NCBI GenBank assembly: GCA_040220455.1
Contig: JAVJUS010000066.1
Span: 1-54,297 of the forward strand
Length of the DNA: 54,297 nt
Reading direction: 5' to 3'
DNA from: JAVJUS01 sp040220455
Lineage (GTDB): Bacteria; Pseudomonadota; Alphaproteobacteria; DSM-16000; Inquilinaceae
The stretch's first letter is position 1; the number at the start of each line of letters is the position of its first letter. Below are positions 44,672-52,658 of the stretch, piece after piece. Below the pieces are notes generated by a model, which saw only the letters and a list, made by a program, of their open reading frames with translations, was not told the origin of the DNA and ran no database searches. The position numbers and the translations under genes were made by a program.

Positions 44672-45208
44672 TCAGAACGGGTTGACCGCGTCGATCAGGC
44701 CGGCGACCAGGCCGCGCCGCTCGGGCTCCGGGCGCGGCGGAGTGATCGGCTGCTGGTCGGGATAGCGCTGCCGCTCGAAGAGGTTGCGCTTGCGCCGCCA
44801 GTGCCGGTCGGCGGTGATCGAGGCCAGGCTGCGGCGCGCCTCGCCATGAGCCTCCGCGCGCTCGAGTTCGGCCTGGTCGACGAGGCCGAGCAGCAGCGCC
44901 TCGCCGGTGCCGCTCTCGGGATCGACGCCGCGCGCGCCGAGCCGGGCCCGCTGGGCCGCCATGGCGCGGCGCAGGGCGTCGCGGCGCCGGGTATCGCCGG
45001 CCGCCAGATCGGCCCGGATGTCGCCGATCCGCGCCTCCTCCGCCGCCGTTTGCCGTTGTTCGGCCAGATGGATGCGCTGCTGCTCGCGATAGTAGCGCCA
45101 TTGCTCCTGGCGCTGGCGGTACTGCGCTTCGGCCTGCTGGCGGGCGTAGTCGTCCAGGGCGTAGCTCGCGCTGGCGACGGCCGGGACAATCGAAACGAGC
45201 GAACCCAT
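44672..45208 (-). CDS. Phage internal core/virion-like protein
   Basis: This 178-residue protein has a hydrophobic, glycine-containing N-terminus (MGSLVSIVPAVASASYALDDYA) and a long Gln/Arg-rich helix (ARQQAEAQYRQRQEQWRYYREQQRIHLAEQRQ) that should be coiled coil. Lying after the nozzle gene, where T7-like phages encode internal virion proteins, it may be a core or ejection component. ATGA overlap with the nozzle gene. Confidence 0.6.
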   Translation of the reverse strand: MGSLVSIVPAVASASYALDDYARQQAEAQYRQRQEQWRYYREQQRIHLAEQRQTAAEEARIGDIRADLAAGDTRRRDALRRAMAAQRARLGARGVDPESGTGEALLLGLVDQAELERAEAHGEARRSLASITADRHWRRKRNLFERQRYPDQQPITPPRPEPERRGLVAGLIDAVNPF

Positions 45209-47109
45209 CAGTCGTTGACCTTCAGTTCGGTGGTGGCGGACAGGAGCGTGAACGGCAGCGGCACGTCCTGCTCGATGCGCCAGAGCGGGCGCGACGGGTC
45301 GCGGGTCCAGCCCAGGTGGCGCACGCGGATGTCGCCGCTGACCGGCCCCGGCGCCTGGTCGAAGGCGGTGCCGGCGGCGATCCGGCGCAGGGGCACCGGC
45401 TGCGGGCCGCGCCCGCTGTCGAGGCCCAGCGCCGGCGTCTCGTGCAGGCGCAAGACGGTCTCGATCGGGCGCAGGGCCAGGCCCTGGCTCGACGGCGAGG
45501 CGGCGAGCACCGGCGGCAGGGGCTCGACCACGTGGGTGTAGGCCAGCCCGATGGCCACGGCGGCGGCCGGGGCGTCGAGCGTCACGGCCCCGCCGGCGAC
45601 CGTGTGGGCGCCGCGATCGACCCCGTCGGCGAGCACGCGGACCGATCGCCCCTCCAGATGATCGAGGCCGGACCAGGTCGCCTTCGGCGTCTCGGCGGTG
45701 CCGTCGAGCGCGGCGTCGAGCATGAGCGTGTCGTCGAGCTCCTCGATCATGCGCGCGCCTGCGCGCTCGACGGCGACGAAGACCCGCTCGCCGACGACCG
45801 CGACGCTCTCGAACGCCCCGTCGGTGGCGAGGCGGCTCCAGGCCGTGACCTGCTCGGACCGGTAGACGGTCAGCGCGGCGATCCGGCCGTTGCCGAGCAC
45901 GACGAAGAGCAGCCGGCGCGACGGGTCGTGGTCCTGGTCGACCGGCTCGGCGATCAGGTGGTCGGCGATGACGGCCAGGTCGCCCGAGCGGTAGGCCTGC
46001 TCGGCGTCGGCGAAGAGGAACTCGCGGATCTGGCGGCCGTTGCGCGCGGCGAAGACGGTCGCCCCGTCGATATCGCGCGGCGGCACCCGGCGCGCGACCG
46101 GCGAGCCGACCCGCGTCTGGCGGTGGACCTGCACCGTCGTGGGCGTCAGCGGATCGCCGGTGATCCGCCATTCCGCGCCGGAGGTGAAGATCTGCAGGTC
46201 GCGGCCGGAGAACACGGCCCGGATCGCGTTGATCTGGTCGGACAGCAGCGGCAGGACGATCGCCTGGTCGTCGAGCCCCTCGCCCGGGTCGAAATCGTGG
46301 AAGTCGGAGCTGCGCGACATCCACAGCCGGTTGGGCAGGTCGCGCGATCCGCCGAAGACCAGCCGGTCCTGGTGGAAGGTGGCCGAGACCGGCCAGCCCC
46401 GGGCGTCGGACCAGGCGGATTCCCGCCAGTCGGTCGTGGCCGTGCTCTGGTCCAGCGCCGCGACGACCTCCCCGGTCGCCGTGGTCGCGTCGGCGACGGA
46501 GGTGATGCGGATCTCGCCGCCATGGAGGCGCAGATGCGCGTCGACATGCCCGGCGGCGAAGACGGGCGCGGACGCGTCGATCGTCACCGTGCCCGACGTT
46601 CCGGTCGGGCTCAGCGTCAGGTCCGCCGGCGCGAAGCGGAAGACAGGGGCGCGCGTGCGGCCGTCGCCGGCGGCGAAGTCCCAGGGCTCGATCGACCAGG
46701 TCCCGGCGGCGTTCCGGGTCACGGCGCGGGGGGCGACCTCCGGATGGCAGACCAGCAGGGTGTCCGCGCTCTGGGTCCAGGCGAGATCGCCCAGCCCGGA
46801 CTCGGTCCAGGGCGCGGCGAGCATTGCGACGGTCGCCGCGCCGTCATGGACCCACACGGCCTGATCCAGGAAGACGATCAGGTAGGTCTGGTCGGTGTTG
46901 AACTCGAACGCCACCAGCCGGGCCCGGCCGGGCAGCGACTCGACGAAGCGCAGGCCGGGCCGCCGGGTCAGCCCGCCGGTCGGCAGCACCAGGACGTTGG
47001 TCAGCTCCCTGGCCCCGTTGGCATAGGCGCGCAGATCGCCCCGGCCGATCAGGTGGGGCGCGATCTCGCCCGAGGAGAAGGTGGTCTGGACGGCGCGGCG
47101 GCGGCTCAT
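45208..47109 (-). CDS. Phage tail nozzle protein (T7 gp12-like)
   Basis: This 633-residue protein starts MSRRRAVQTTFSSGEIAPHLIGRGDLRAYANGARELTNVLVLPTGGLTRRPGLRFV, the conserved opening of podovirus tubular protein B/stabilisation proteins. WPVSATFHQDRLVFGGSRDLPNRLWMSRSSDFHDF and a beta-propeller-like body follow. It forms the distal tail tube. ATGA overlaps couple it to the adaptor gene upstream and the core-like gene downstream. Confidence 0.87.
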   Translation of the reverse strand: MSRRRAVQTTFSSGEIAPHLIGRGDLRAYANGARELTNVLVLPTGGLTRRPGLRFVESLPGRARLVAFEFNTDQTYLIVFLDQAVWVHDGAATVAMLAAPWTESGLGDLAWTQSADTLLVCHPEVAPRAVTRNAAGTWSIEPWDFAAGDGRTRAPVFRFAPADLTLSPTGTSGTVTIDASAPVFAAGHVDAHLRLHGGEIRITSVADATTATGEVVAALDQSTATTDWRESAWSDARGWPVSATFHQDRLVFGGSRDLPNRLWMSRSSDFHDFDPGEGLDDQAIVLPLLSDQINAIRAVFSGRDLQIFTSGAEWRITGDPLTPTTVQVHRQTRVGSPVARRVPPRDIDGATVFAARNGRQIREFLFADAEQAYRSGDLAVIADHLIAEPVDQDHDPSRRLLFVVLGNGRIAALTVYRSEQVTAWSRLATDGAFESVAVVGERVFVAVERAGARMIEELDDTLMLDAALDGTAETPKATWSGLDHLEGRSVRVLADGVDRGAHTVAGGAVTLDAPAAAVAIGLAYTHVVEPLPPVLAASPSSQGLALRPIETVLRLHETPALGLDSGRGPQPVPLRRIAAGTAFDQAPGPVSGDIRVRHLGWTRDPSRPLWRIEQDVPLPFTLLSATTELKVND

Positions 47110-47675
47110 CCTCGGGCCTCCACCAGCGGGAATCCCTCGAAGCCGACCGCGGAGTCCTGCTGGGCGTCGACCAGGCGGGCGCGGCGCAGCTCCTCCTCGG
47201 CCAGGCGCGACAGGCTCTCGCCCCGGCTGGTGCTCTCGGTCAGCGGGATGCACAGCTCGGCCGCCAGACGGGCGATCAGGGCCTGATCGAAGAAGGCCGG
47301 CGTGTCCGCCTCGCCGGGGCGGAAGACGTAGGTCAGCACGACCTCCTCGGCGTCGGTGTGCAGCCGGCGCTCGGCGATGCGGTAGTCCAGGCCGCGCCCG
47401 CCCGGCGCCCGGCCGGCCGAAAGCGCGCGCAGAAAGTCGGCCGGGAGCTGGAAGGCATGCGCGTAGTCGGCCACCGGCGCGCCGTCGAGCCGGGCGAGCC
47501 GGGCCTGGCGCGTGGCGAAGCTCCAGGGATGGGCGGACAGCAGGGCGTCGCGCAGCGGGGCGTAGAGCGCGCCGGCGACCTCCGCCTCGGCGGATTTCTC
47601 GTCGAAGCTCTGGATCGCGGCGGCGCCGATCTTGAGCAGCGCGCGCCCGCAGAGCGCGACGGCGGACAGGGCCAT
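47106..47675 (-). CDS. Phage tail adaptor protein (T7 gp11-like)
   Basis: This 189-residue protein has the tubular A pattern: LCGRALLKIGAAAIQSFDEKSAEAEVAGALYAPLRDALLSAHPWSFATRQARLARL, then YAHAFQLPADFLRAL and a C-terminal LAAELCIPLTES helix. It joins the portal to the nozzle. The ATG follows GGAG seven bases upstream. First structural gene after the cargo block, and served by its own promoter-leader. Confidence 0.88.
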   Translation of the reverse strand: MALSAVALCGRALLKIGAAAIQSFDEKSAEAEVAGALYAPLRDALLSAHPWSFATRQARLARLDGAPVADYAHAFQLPADFLRALSAGRAPGGRGLDYRIAERRLHTDAEEVVLTYVFRPGEADTPAFFDQALIARLAAELCIPLTESTSRGESLSRLAEEELRRARLVDAQQDSAVGFEGFPLVEARG

Positions 47676-47690
47676 GGGGGATCTCCTGGG

Positions 47691-47720
47691 AAAAAAGACG
47701 GGAGGCAACGCCGGCGTTGC
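47691..47720 (-). terminator. Terminator-like hairpin in tail-gene leader
   Basis: On the minus strand GCAACGCCGGCGTTGC (47705-47720) is a perfect palindrome, followed eight bases later by TCTTTTTT. It lies between the promoter at 47749-47778 and the adaptor start, so it could attenuate the tail operon. Confidence 0.5.
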
Positions 47721-47748
47721 GGACACGGGTCGGGCGTTGATGCAAGAA

Positions 47749-47778
47749 AATATAGGATATTATTCCTATGTCCGTCAA
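47749..47778 (-). promoter_or_regulatory. Prophage promoter P-tail with palindromic operator
   Basis: Minus strand: -35 TTGACG (47773-47778), 18-bp spacer, -10 TATATT (47749-47754), or CTATAT with a 17-bp spacer. A 16-bp palindrome, TAGGAATAATATCCTA (47753-47768), fills the spacer. It is homologous to the promoter at 51768-51796. Confidence 0.65.
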
Positions 47779-47873
47779 GCATGAACTCCACTCGCGCTGC
47801 CCACTCGGTGACGCGATCGCCGTGACCTGTGCTAGAAGGAATCGAGCCCTGCATAACTGACGGCGCGGTGCCC

Positions 47874-49220
47874 ATGTTCCGTTGCAAACGCACTTACTAC
47901 GGCACGGCCTATCCACGCTGGGGCATCGGCATTGCCCTCTTGACCCTCATGGTCGCCGCGCTTGTCGCCGCCACGCTGACCCGGCCAGACCGGCCGGCGG
48001 ACCGGGAGGCCGCGATACGATTGCGCGAAGCCGCGCAACGCCTCGCCGAGACGGCTCCGGCCGATGCCTCGACGCCGGACGATGCGCGCGCGATCCTGGA
48101 CCGAGTGCGCGAAACGGCTCTCACGGCCCTTTCCACCTCCGAGACCTCCGCGGAGGGTTCGGCCCCGGACGACGGGCTGCGCGACATCCTGTTGCTCCTG
48201 CCCGCATTGGCCGAAGCCGAGGCGCGCGGTCGGCTCGCCGTGGCGCGCGAGCGCGCGCTGCTGCAGGCGGAACTGGCAGACAGAGCCGATGCCCTGGACG
48301 GCGCCGCGGCCGAACCGGTCGTCCAACGCCTGAGGCGCACGGTCATCGACACGATGACCTGGGCCGGTCCTTGGGGTACGCTCGCCTACCTCGCGGCCGC
48401 CTTCGTGCTCGTCTTCGTGCCGCCAGCGGAGCTGATGCGGCCCTTCGCCTGGATCGTCGGCCGGCTGAAAGGGCTCAGCGTGGCCGGGATGCGGATTGAT
48501 CTGTCACGCGACGCAATTCGCAGCGAGAAGGCCGAGATCGCCTTTGCCACGCACCTGATCGGCAGCATGATCGCCGCCCATTACCTCCATGGCGCCAACA
48601 AGTTCGACCTGGAGGGGCATTTCGCCCGATTCGTCGAGGCCGCGGTCGGTAAACTGGACGCCGAGCCCGCGGAGCTGAATGAATACCACTTCCGCGCGAC
48701 GCTGCACGTGCCGTACTACCTCATGGACCATCAGGTCTTCCAGATCGAGGACTACCATGATGCGCGCGGCCGGCGGCTGATCCGGCAGAAGGGTCGTGGC
48801 CGGCACTTCTCGGCGCGGAAGGGCATCATCGGGCGCTGCTGGCGGGAAAGGCGGCCGCGCTATGACCCAGAGGTCACGAACAGCCCGGACAGTCTGGTGA
48901 AGGCCTGGGGCATGACCCGGGACGAGGCCGAGCAGGCCAGCGGCGACCCGAAGTCGATGGCCACTGTCCGGCTGTTCGACAAGTCGGGCGACCAGATCGC
49001 ACTGGTTTTCATGGATGCGCGGAAGCCGCGCCTTTTCCGTCGTCACGAAAGCGGCGATCCGGACGATATCGATGCAGAGCCGAACACCACATGGGCAGAA
49101 ACGCTCGAGGCTAGGCTTCGAGCCCTGCCTCAGACACCGGTACTGGTGAATGCCCTCATGGCGGTGCGCGACGAAGTCGGGTGGGATACCGATGGCCGAA
49201 TCATGCCGGAATCGAACTGA
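47874..49220 (+). CDS. Cargo: two-helix membrane protein with GAF-like domain
   Basis: The protein of about 448 residues (463 from an in-frame GTG at 47829) has membrane helix IGIALLTLMVAALVAATL near the N-terminus. A helical periplasmic-like segment follows (about 45-160), then a second helix GTLAYLAAAFVLVFVPPAEL and a cytosolic C-terminus. The last 220 residues read like a GAF sensor: FRATLHVPYYLMDHQVFQIEDYHD, KGIIGRCWRERRP, SMATVRLFDKSGDQIALVFMDARK. Gene orientation opposes the virion genes. It is likely cargo (defence or sensing); function unknown. Its 3' end overlaps the convergent GNAT gene by 20 bp. Confidence 0.7.
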   Translation: MFRCKRTYYGTAYPRWGIGIALLTLMVAALVAATLTRPDRPADREAAIRLREAAQRLAETAPADASTPDDARAILDRVRETALTALSTSETSAEGSAPDDGLRDILLLLPALAEAEARGRLAVARERALLQAELADRADALDGAAAEPVVQRLRRTVIDTMTWAGPWGTLAYLAAAFVLVFVPPAELMRPFAWIVGRLKGLSVAGMRIDLSRDAIRSEKAEIAFATHLIGSMIAAHYLHGANKFDLEGHFARFVEAAVGKLDAEPAELNEYHFRATLHVPYYLMDHQVFQIEDYHDARGRRLIRQKGRGRHFSARKGIIGRCWRERRPRYDPEVTNSPDSLVKAWGMTRDEAEQASGDPKSMATVRLFDKSGDQIALVFMDARKPRLFRRHESGDPDDIDAEPNTTWAETLEARLRALPQTPVLVNALMAVRDEVGWDTDGRIMPESN

Positions 49221-49764
49221 AGCTCTCCTGCGGGCGGGCGGCGCCGCCACGATCCGGCACAGGACTCTCTGGAGTCCAGGTCAAGACGGCCTCGGATCGG
49301 CCAGGGCCGTAGCGGTCGGGCAGGAGGATCGTCGGGGCGAAGCCACTGGCCCGGAAAAAGGCGATCGTGGCCGCGTCGTCGGCCGGCACGGTGACCCGGG
49401 CGGCCTCGATGCCGTCGCGATGCCAGCCCACGATCGTGGCGCGCATCAGCGATCGGCCGATGCAGCGCCCGCGACAGGCCGGATGGACGAAGAGCGTGGA
49501 GAGCTTGCGCCGCCCGGCCCCCTTGTCCGCCTGGAGGGCCAAGCCGACAGGGTCGGTCCCGACGAGGGCGACTACCCCGTACTCCCGGCCCAGCAGTACA
49601 TCGTCGAACCGCCGGTCGAACCAATCCCCAAAACCGGGATAGCGTGGCGCGACACCGGCGAGCAGGAGGGCCAAGCGGTGGCGGTCCGTCGACCGGGGCG
49701 CCCGCAGGCGACAGGCCGCCGGCGGGGCGTTGTCAACCGGCATGTCCAGCGAACCGAAGGGCAT
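49201..49764 (-). CDS. Cargo: GNAT family N-acetyltransferase
   Basis: This 187-residue GNAT has strand-loop-helix LSTLFVHPACRGRCIGRSLMRATI, with acetyl-CoA loop R-G-R-C-I-G, and TVPADDAATIAFFRASGFAPT. The acceptor is unknown. It is divergent from an ASCH gene with only 71 bases between starts, so the two may be co-regulated. ATG after GGAGGAG. Lies in the prophage cargo block. Confidence 0.82.
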   Translation of the reverse strand: MPFGSLDMPVDNAPPAACRLRAPRSTDRHRLALLLAGVAPRYPGFGDWFDRRFDDVLLGREYGVVALVGTDPVGLALQADKGAGRRKLSTLFVHPACRGRCIGRSLMRATIVGWHRDGIEAARVTVPADDAATIAFFRASGFAPTILLPDRYGPGRSEAVLTWTPESPVPDRGGAARPQESFSSIPA

Positions 49765-49835
49765 GATCTCTCCTCCGCAAGCAATATGACCTTCGCGACT
49801 GGCGATTTCCAGGATTGCCGGCTCGGGAATGCGCC

Positions 49836-50270
49836 ATGACGGCTGCCGGATGGACGCCGGAGGGCGCTCCGGACGTCGTCACCCGGGCCCTGATCGTCCG
49901 GGCGCCCTGGATCGATCTGATCCTCGATGGCACGAAGACCTGGGAGATGCGGTCCCGCCGGACAGCCGTCCGTGGCCGCATCGCCCTGATCCGAGCCGGG
50001 GGTGGCCGGATCGAGGGGCTCGCGCGGCTGGTGGACTGCCTCGCACCCCTCGACCGCGAAGCCTTCGAGTCGGCAGGATGTCGCCACGCGATCCCGCCGG
50101 ACACCCGGGAGGTCGCCCTGGCAAGCGGCTGGACGACCCCCTGGGTGCTCGACTCGGTCCGCCGTCTGTCGAGGCCCGTGTCGTTCCCCGTCCCTAAGGG
50201 CGCGGTGGTCTGGGTTCGTCTGGACCGGGCCACGGCGGCCGCCGTCGAGCGGCGAACCGCCGGCGCCTGA
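49836..50270 (+). CDS. Cargo: ASCH domain protein
   Basis: The protein of about 144 residues has the ASCH signature ALIVRAPWIDLILDGTKTWEMRSRRTAVRGRIALIRAG (conserved PW, GxKxWE(M)R). ASCH domains bind RNA or nucleosides, and some (YqfB) deacetylate N4-acetylcytidine. Pairing with a divergent acetyltransferase is suggestive. The ATG at 49836 is preferred; an in-frame start at 49815 is possible. The stop faces the small virion gene (convergent, 19 bases). Confidence 0.75.
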   Translation: MTAAGWTPEGAPDVVTRALIVRAPWIDLILDGTKTWEMRSRRTAVRGRIALIRAGGGRIEGLARLVDCLAPLDREAFESAGCRHAIPPDTREVALASGWTTPWVLDSVRRLSRPVSFPVPKGAVVWVRLDRATAAAVERRTAGA

Positions 50271-50289
50271 ACCTGGCGGCCAGGCCGGC

Positions 50290-50553
50290 TCAGTCGGTGT
50301 CGGTGGCGCCGACGGCGGTCATGTCGGCGACGTCGACCGTGCCGCCCGCGTTCTCGGCGACGCGCAGCAGGCCGGCGGCGGCGCCGTCCTGGGTGTTGGC
50401 CAGGATCATGTCGCCGACCCTGAGCATGTCGGCGGCGTCGGCGAAGTAGCCGGCGGTGTCGACGGTCGCCGCGGCATCGGCGGTGCGGTAGTGCCAGAGC
50501 GTGAAGCCGTTGGCGTAGGCGAGCACGCTCAGGTTCTCGAGCTGGAAGGCCAT
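50290..50553 (-). CDS. Small phage virion-associated protein
   Basis: This 87-residue protein, FQLENLSVLAYANGFTLWHYRTAD...GYFADAADMLRVGDMILANT, resembles small beta-rich proteins that follow podovirus capsid genes. It may be a decoration or head-fibre protein. The ATG at 50553 has GGAG seven bases upstream. It is separated from the capsid gene by a strong hairpin. Confidence 0.75.
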   Translation of the reverse strand: MAFQLENLSVLAYANGFTLWHYRTADAAATVDTAGYFADAADMLRVGDMILANTQDGAAAGLLRVAENAGGTVDVADMTAVGATDTD

Positions 50554-50621
50554 GGGGTGGCTCCTGGAGAAAGGGGAGACAGCGGCGTCGAGCGCCGACG
50601 GATCGGAGACTCCGGAGGGAA

Positions 50622-50654
50622 CGCGCCCCCTCGCCTGTCGGCCGAGGGGGCGCG
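50622..50654 (-). terminator. Strong hairpin directly after capsid gene
   Basis: CGCGCCCCCTCG (50622-50633) and CGAGGGGGCGCG (50643-50654) form a perfect 12-bp stem with a 9-base loop, ten bases after the capsid stop. T7 has its terminator at the same place, after gene 10. It may be leaky and limit downstream expression. Confidence 0.6.
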
Positions 50655-50663
50655 GACGCCGGA

Positions 50664-51482
50664 TCAGGTCTCCAGGCAGGGCAGGCGCACGACGCCGACC
50701 GTGTCGATCAGGCAGGCGCCCTGGCTGATCATGTTGTTGACGAAATGCGCCGCCCGGTCGCCGTGCCAGGAGACGTCGGTCGTCACGTCGGCGCCCGAGG
50801 CATGGCCGATGGCGGTCTTGTGGTACCAGAAGCAGGACCGCACCCCGCCGGCGAAGGGCAGCCCGGAATGGGGCATCCACAGCGTGCCGAGCCAGCGCTT
50901 GGCCTGCGTCCCGCGCCAGGGCAGCTCGTCCGGGCCGACATAGTCGGAATGGGCGAACTCCTCGATCGCCAGCAGGTCCGACCACTGCTTCCAGCCGACC
51001 ACGGCGTGGCGCTGGCCGTCGTCGGGCACGTCCGCGCCGCCCAGCGTCTCGAACGCCGCCAGGACCTTGTCCCGGGTCAGCGCCGTGGTGCCGTCCTGGG
51101 CGTCGGTCGTGGCGTCGTCGAGCGCGGCGATGATCAGCTCGTCGGTCTTGCGGCCGAGCGCGTAGGCGCCGGCATTGGCGACGACCTGGCGCTCGTCGAT
51201 GTTGACCTTGAGCTCGTCGAGCTTGTCGACCCAGTCGCCGGCGTAGAAGTCGGCGAGCGTGCATTCGACCGGCTCGTGGTCGATGTTCATGACCGGCACC
51301 TGGCCGTGCCGGGCCTTGGTCGAGGCGGTGCCCTTGCCGACCTTCTGGAAGGTCGTGGAGGCACCCTTGATGTCGGACTTGGAGCGCACGGTGGCGCGCA
51401 GCTTCGAGCCCATGCGCTGGTAGGCCTCGTGCACCTCGCGCTCGAACTGCTTGACGAAGGCCTTGTCGATGGTCGGGGCCAT
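50664..51482 (-). CDS. Phage major capsid protein
   Basis: The 272-residue protein has the podovirus capsid pattern: AFVKQFEREVHEAYQRMGSKLRATVRSKSDIKGASTTFQKVGKGTASTKARHGQVP, then WVDKLDELKVNIDERQVVANAGAYALGRKTDELIIAAL and a C-terminal CFWYHKTAIGHASGADVTTDVSWHGDRAAHFVNNMISQGACLID. This is the HK97-fold group of short-tailed phages. The ATG at 51482 follows GGAG. Confidence 0.88.
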   Translation of the reverse strand: MAPTIDKAFVKQFEREVHEAYQRMGSKLRATVRSKSDIKGASTTFQKVGKGTASTKARHGQVPVMNIDHEPVECTLADFYAGDWVDKLDELKVNIDERQVVANAGAYALGRKTDELIIAALDDATTDAQDGTTALTRDKVLAAFETLGGADVPDDGQRHAVVGWKQWSDLLAIEEFAHSDYVGPDELPWRGTQAKRWLGTLWMPHSGLPFAGGVRSCFWYHKTAIGHASGADVTTDVSWHGDRAAHFVNNMISQGACLIDTVGVVRLPCLET

Positions 51483-51700
51483 GGACGGCTCGCTCCTGGC
51501 TGATGTCCCGATCGGGGGGATCGGCGGGGGCCGCGCGCGACGGGCACGCGGCCGGCGGATCGCCGGGGCCGTCCGGTTGTCGAGCCGGGACCGGGGTGCC
51601 GGGAGAGCGGCGTCGGGTCGCGGGTCGGCCGGGGCGCGGTGGCGGGCTCGCCCGGCCGGGCGGGAAGCCACGGGCCGGGCCGCCGCCGGGCCCGGACACG

Positions 51701-51732
51701 AAAAAGGCCGGCCCTCGCGAAGAGAGCCGGCC
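51701..51732 (-). terminator. Intrinsic terminator-like hairpin in capsid leader
   Basis: On the minus strand GGCCGGCTCT and AGGGCCGGCC pair (one mismatch) around CTTCGCG and are followed by TTTTTCG. It lies downstream of the capsid promoter at 51768-51796 and upstream of the capsid start, so transcripts must pass it. Confidence 0.65.
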
Positions 51733-51767
51733 GGCGTCCGGACACGGTTGTGGCGTTGACGGGGATG

Positions 51768-51796
51768 GATTTAGGCTATTATTCCTAGACTGTCAA
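51768..51796 (-). promoter_or_regulatory. Prophage promoter P-capsid with palindromic operator
   Basis: Minus strand: consensus -35 TTGACA (51791-51796), 17-bp spacer, -10 TAAATC (51768-51773). The spacer contains TAGGAATAATAGCCTA (51772-51787), nearly the same palindrome as at 47753-47768. Similarity to the P-tail region continues about 45 bp downstream (GGCGTTGA, CGGACACGG on the plus strand). Confidence 0.7.
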
Positions 51797-51821
51797 GCGC
51801 GAAATCGGCGACCCGGCCGGA

Positions 51822-52277
51822 TCAGCCCTGGGGTGCCGCTCTTTCGCCCCAGACGGCCGCGGTGCGATCGTCCGGCGCCGGAATGTGGACCGGCGGCAGA
51901 AGGAGCGGTTCGTTCGGGCCCTTGGCGGTCAGGGTGTAGAGATGATCCCGCGCCGCGCTGAACAGGATCGACACGGCCGCGCTATGGGCCAGCTGCGCCT
52001 GGGCATCGGCATGGAGGTCGGGATCCTCGATCCGGAAAAAGCCGACGAGACGCAAGCGCACCTCGTACGGGACGACGACCCCGTCGAGAGAGTTAACCTC
52101 CAGGTCAATGACGACGCGGATCCGCGCCGGGTCCTCGGCATGAGTCTCGACCCGGGGCATGCAGAGGATCGCCGGCAAGAGGTTCGACGGCGCGTCGGCC
52201 ACGCGGTAGCCCGCGACGGCCTTCACCCACGACTCATCGAAATAGTAGGTCTCAAGCGACAGCGGGATAGACCGCAT
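51822..52277 (-). CDS. SecB-like chaperone of a toxin-antitoxin-chaperone system
   Basis: This 151-residue SecB-fold protein has LPAILCMPRVETHAEDPARIRVVIDLEVNS, YEVRLRLVGFFRIED, VSILFSAARDHLYTLTAKGP and LLLPPVHI, the strand order and Pro-Pro end of SecB. In TAC modules such a chaperone protects the antitoxin, as Rv1957 does in M. tuberculosis. It overlaps the antitoxin end by 26 bp. The ATG at 52277 follows GAGGA. Confidence 0.85.
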   Translation of the reverse strand: MRSIPLSLETYYFDESWVKAVAGYRVADAPSNLLPAILCMPRVETHAEDPARIRVVIDLEVNSLDGVVVPYEVRLRLVGFFRIEDPDLHADAQAQLAHSAAVSILFSAARDHLYTLTAKGPNEPLLLPPVHIPAPDDRTAAVWGERAAPQG

Positions 52278-52653
52278 GGCCGTCCTCGCGAGCACCGAAA
52301 TCGGCCGGGGCCGGCGCGGTCACGGCCTCCGGCACGCGCCGCCGCCGGGCCGATGCGAGATCCTCCGGCCAGGCGGCCACCGCCGGCCGCGCCAGGCCGA
52401 TCTCGAGATCCGTCCCGAGCGCCATGGCGATCTTCACCATCGTCTCGACGGTGAAGTTGGCGCTGCCGTTGAACAGCTTGGTCACGTAGGCCTGGCTCGT
52501 GCCGAGCCGCCGCGCCAGCTCCGCGCGGCTGACTCCCTGGGCCGCCATGCGGCGCTGGACGCCGTCGGTGAAGGCCAGCACGACGCCCTCGACGTGGTAC
52601 GCCGGCGACGCCTCGGCTTCGGCGAACATCTCGGCGAAGCTCTTGTCCGTCAT
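52252..52653 (-). CDS. HigA-like XRE antitoxin with C-terminal extension
   Basis: The 133-residue protein has an XRE helix-turn-helix at about 38-90 (RRMAAQGVSRAELARRLGTSQAYVTKLFNGSANFTVETMVKIAMALG), like HigA-type antitoxins. The last 40 residues (from about 94) form an Arg/Ala/Pro-rich tail that may be the chaperone-addiction segment. Five bases after the toxin stop; the ATG follows GAGGA. Confidence 0.87.
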   Translation of the reverse strand: MTDKSFAEMFAEAEASPAYHVEGVVLAFTDGVQRRMAAQGVSRAELARRLGTSQAYVTKLFNGSANFTVETMVKIAMALGTDLEIGLARPAVAAWPEDLASARRRRVPEAVTAPAPADFGAREDGHAVYPAVA

Positions 52654-52658
52654 TGTCT

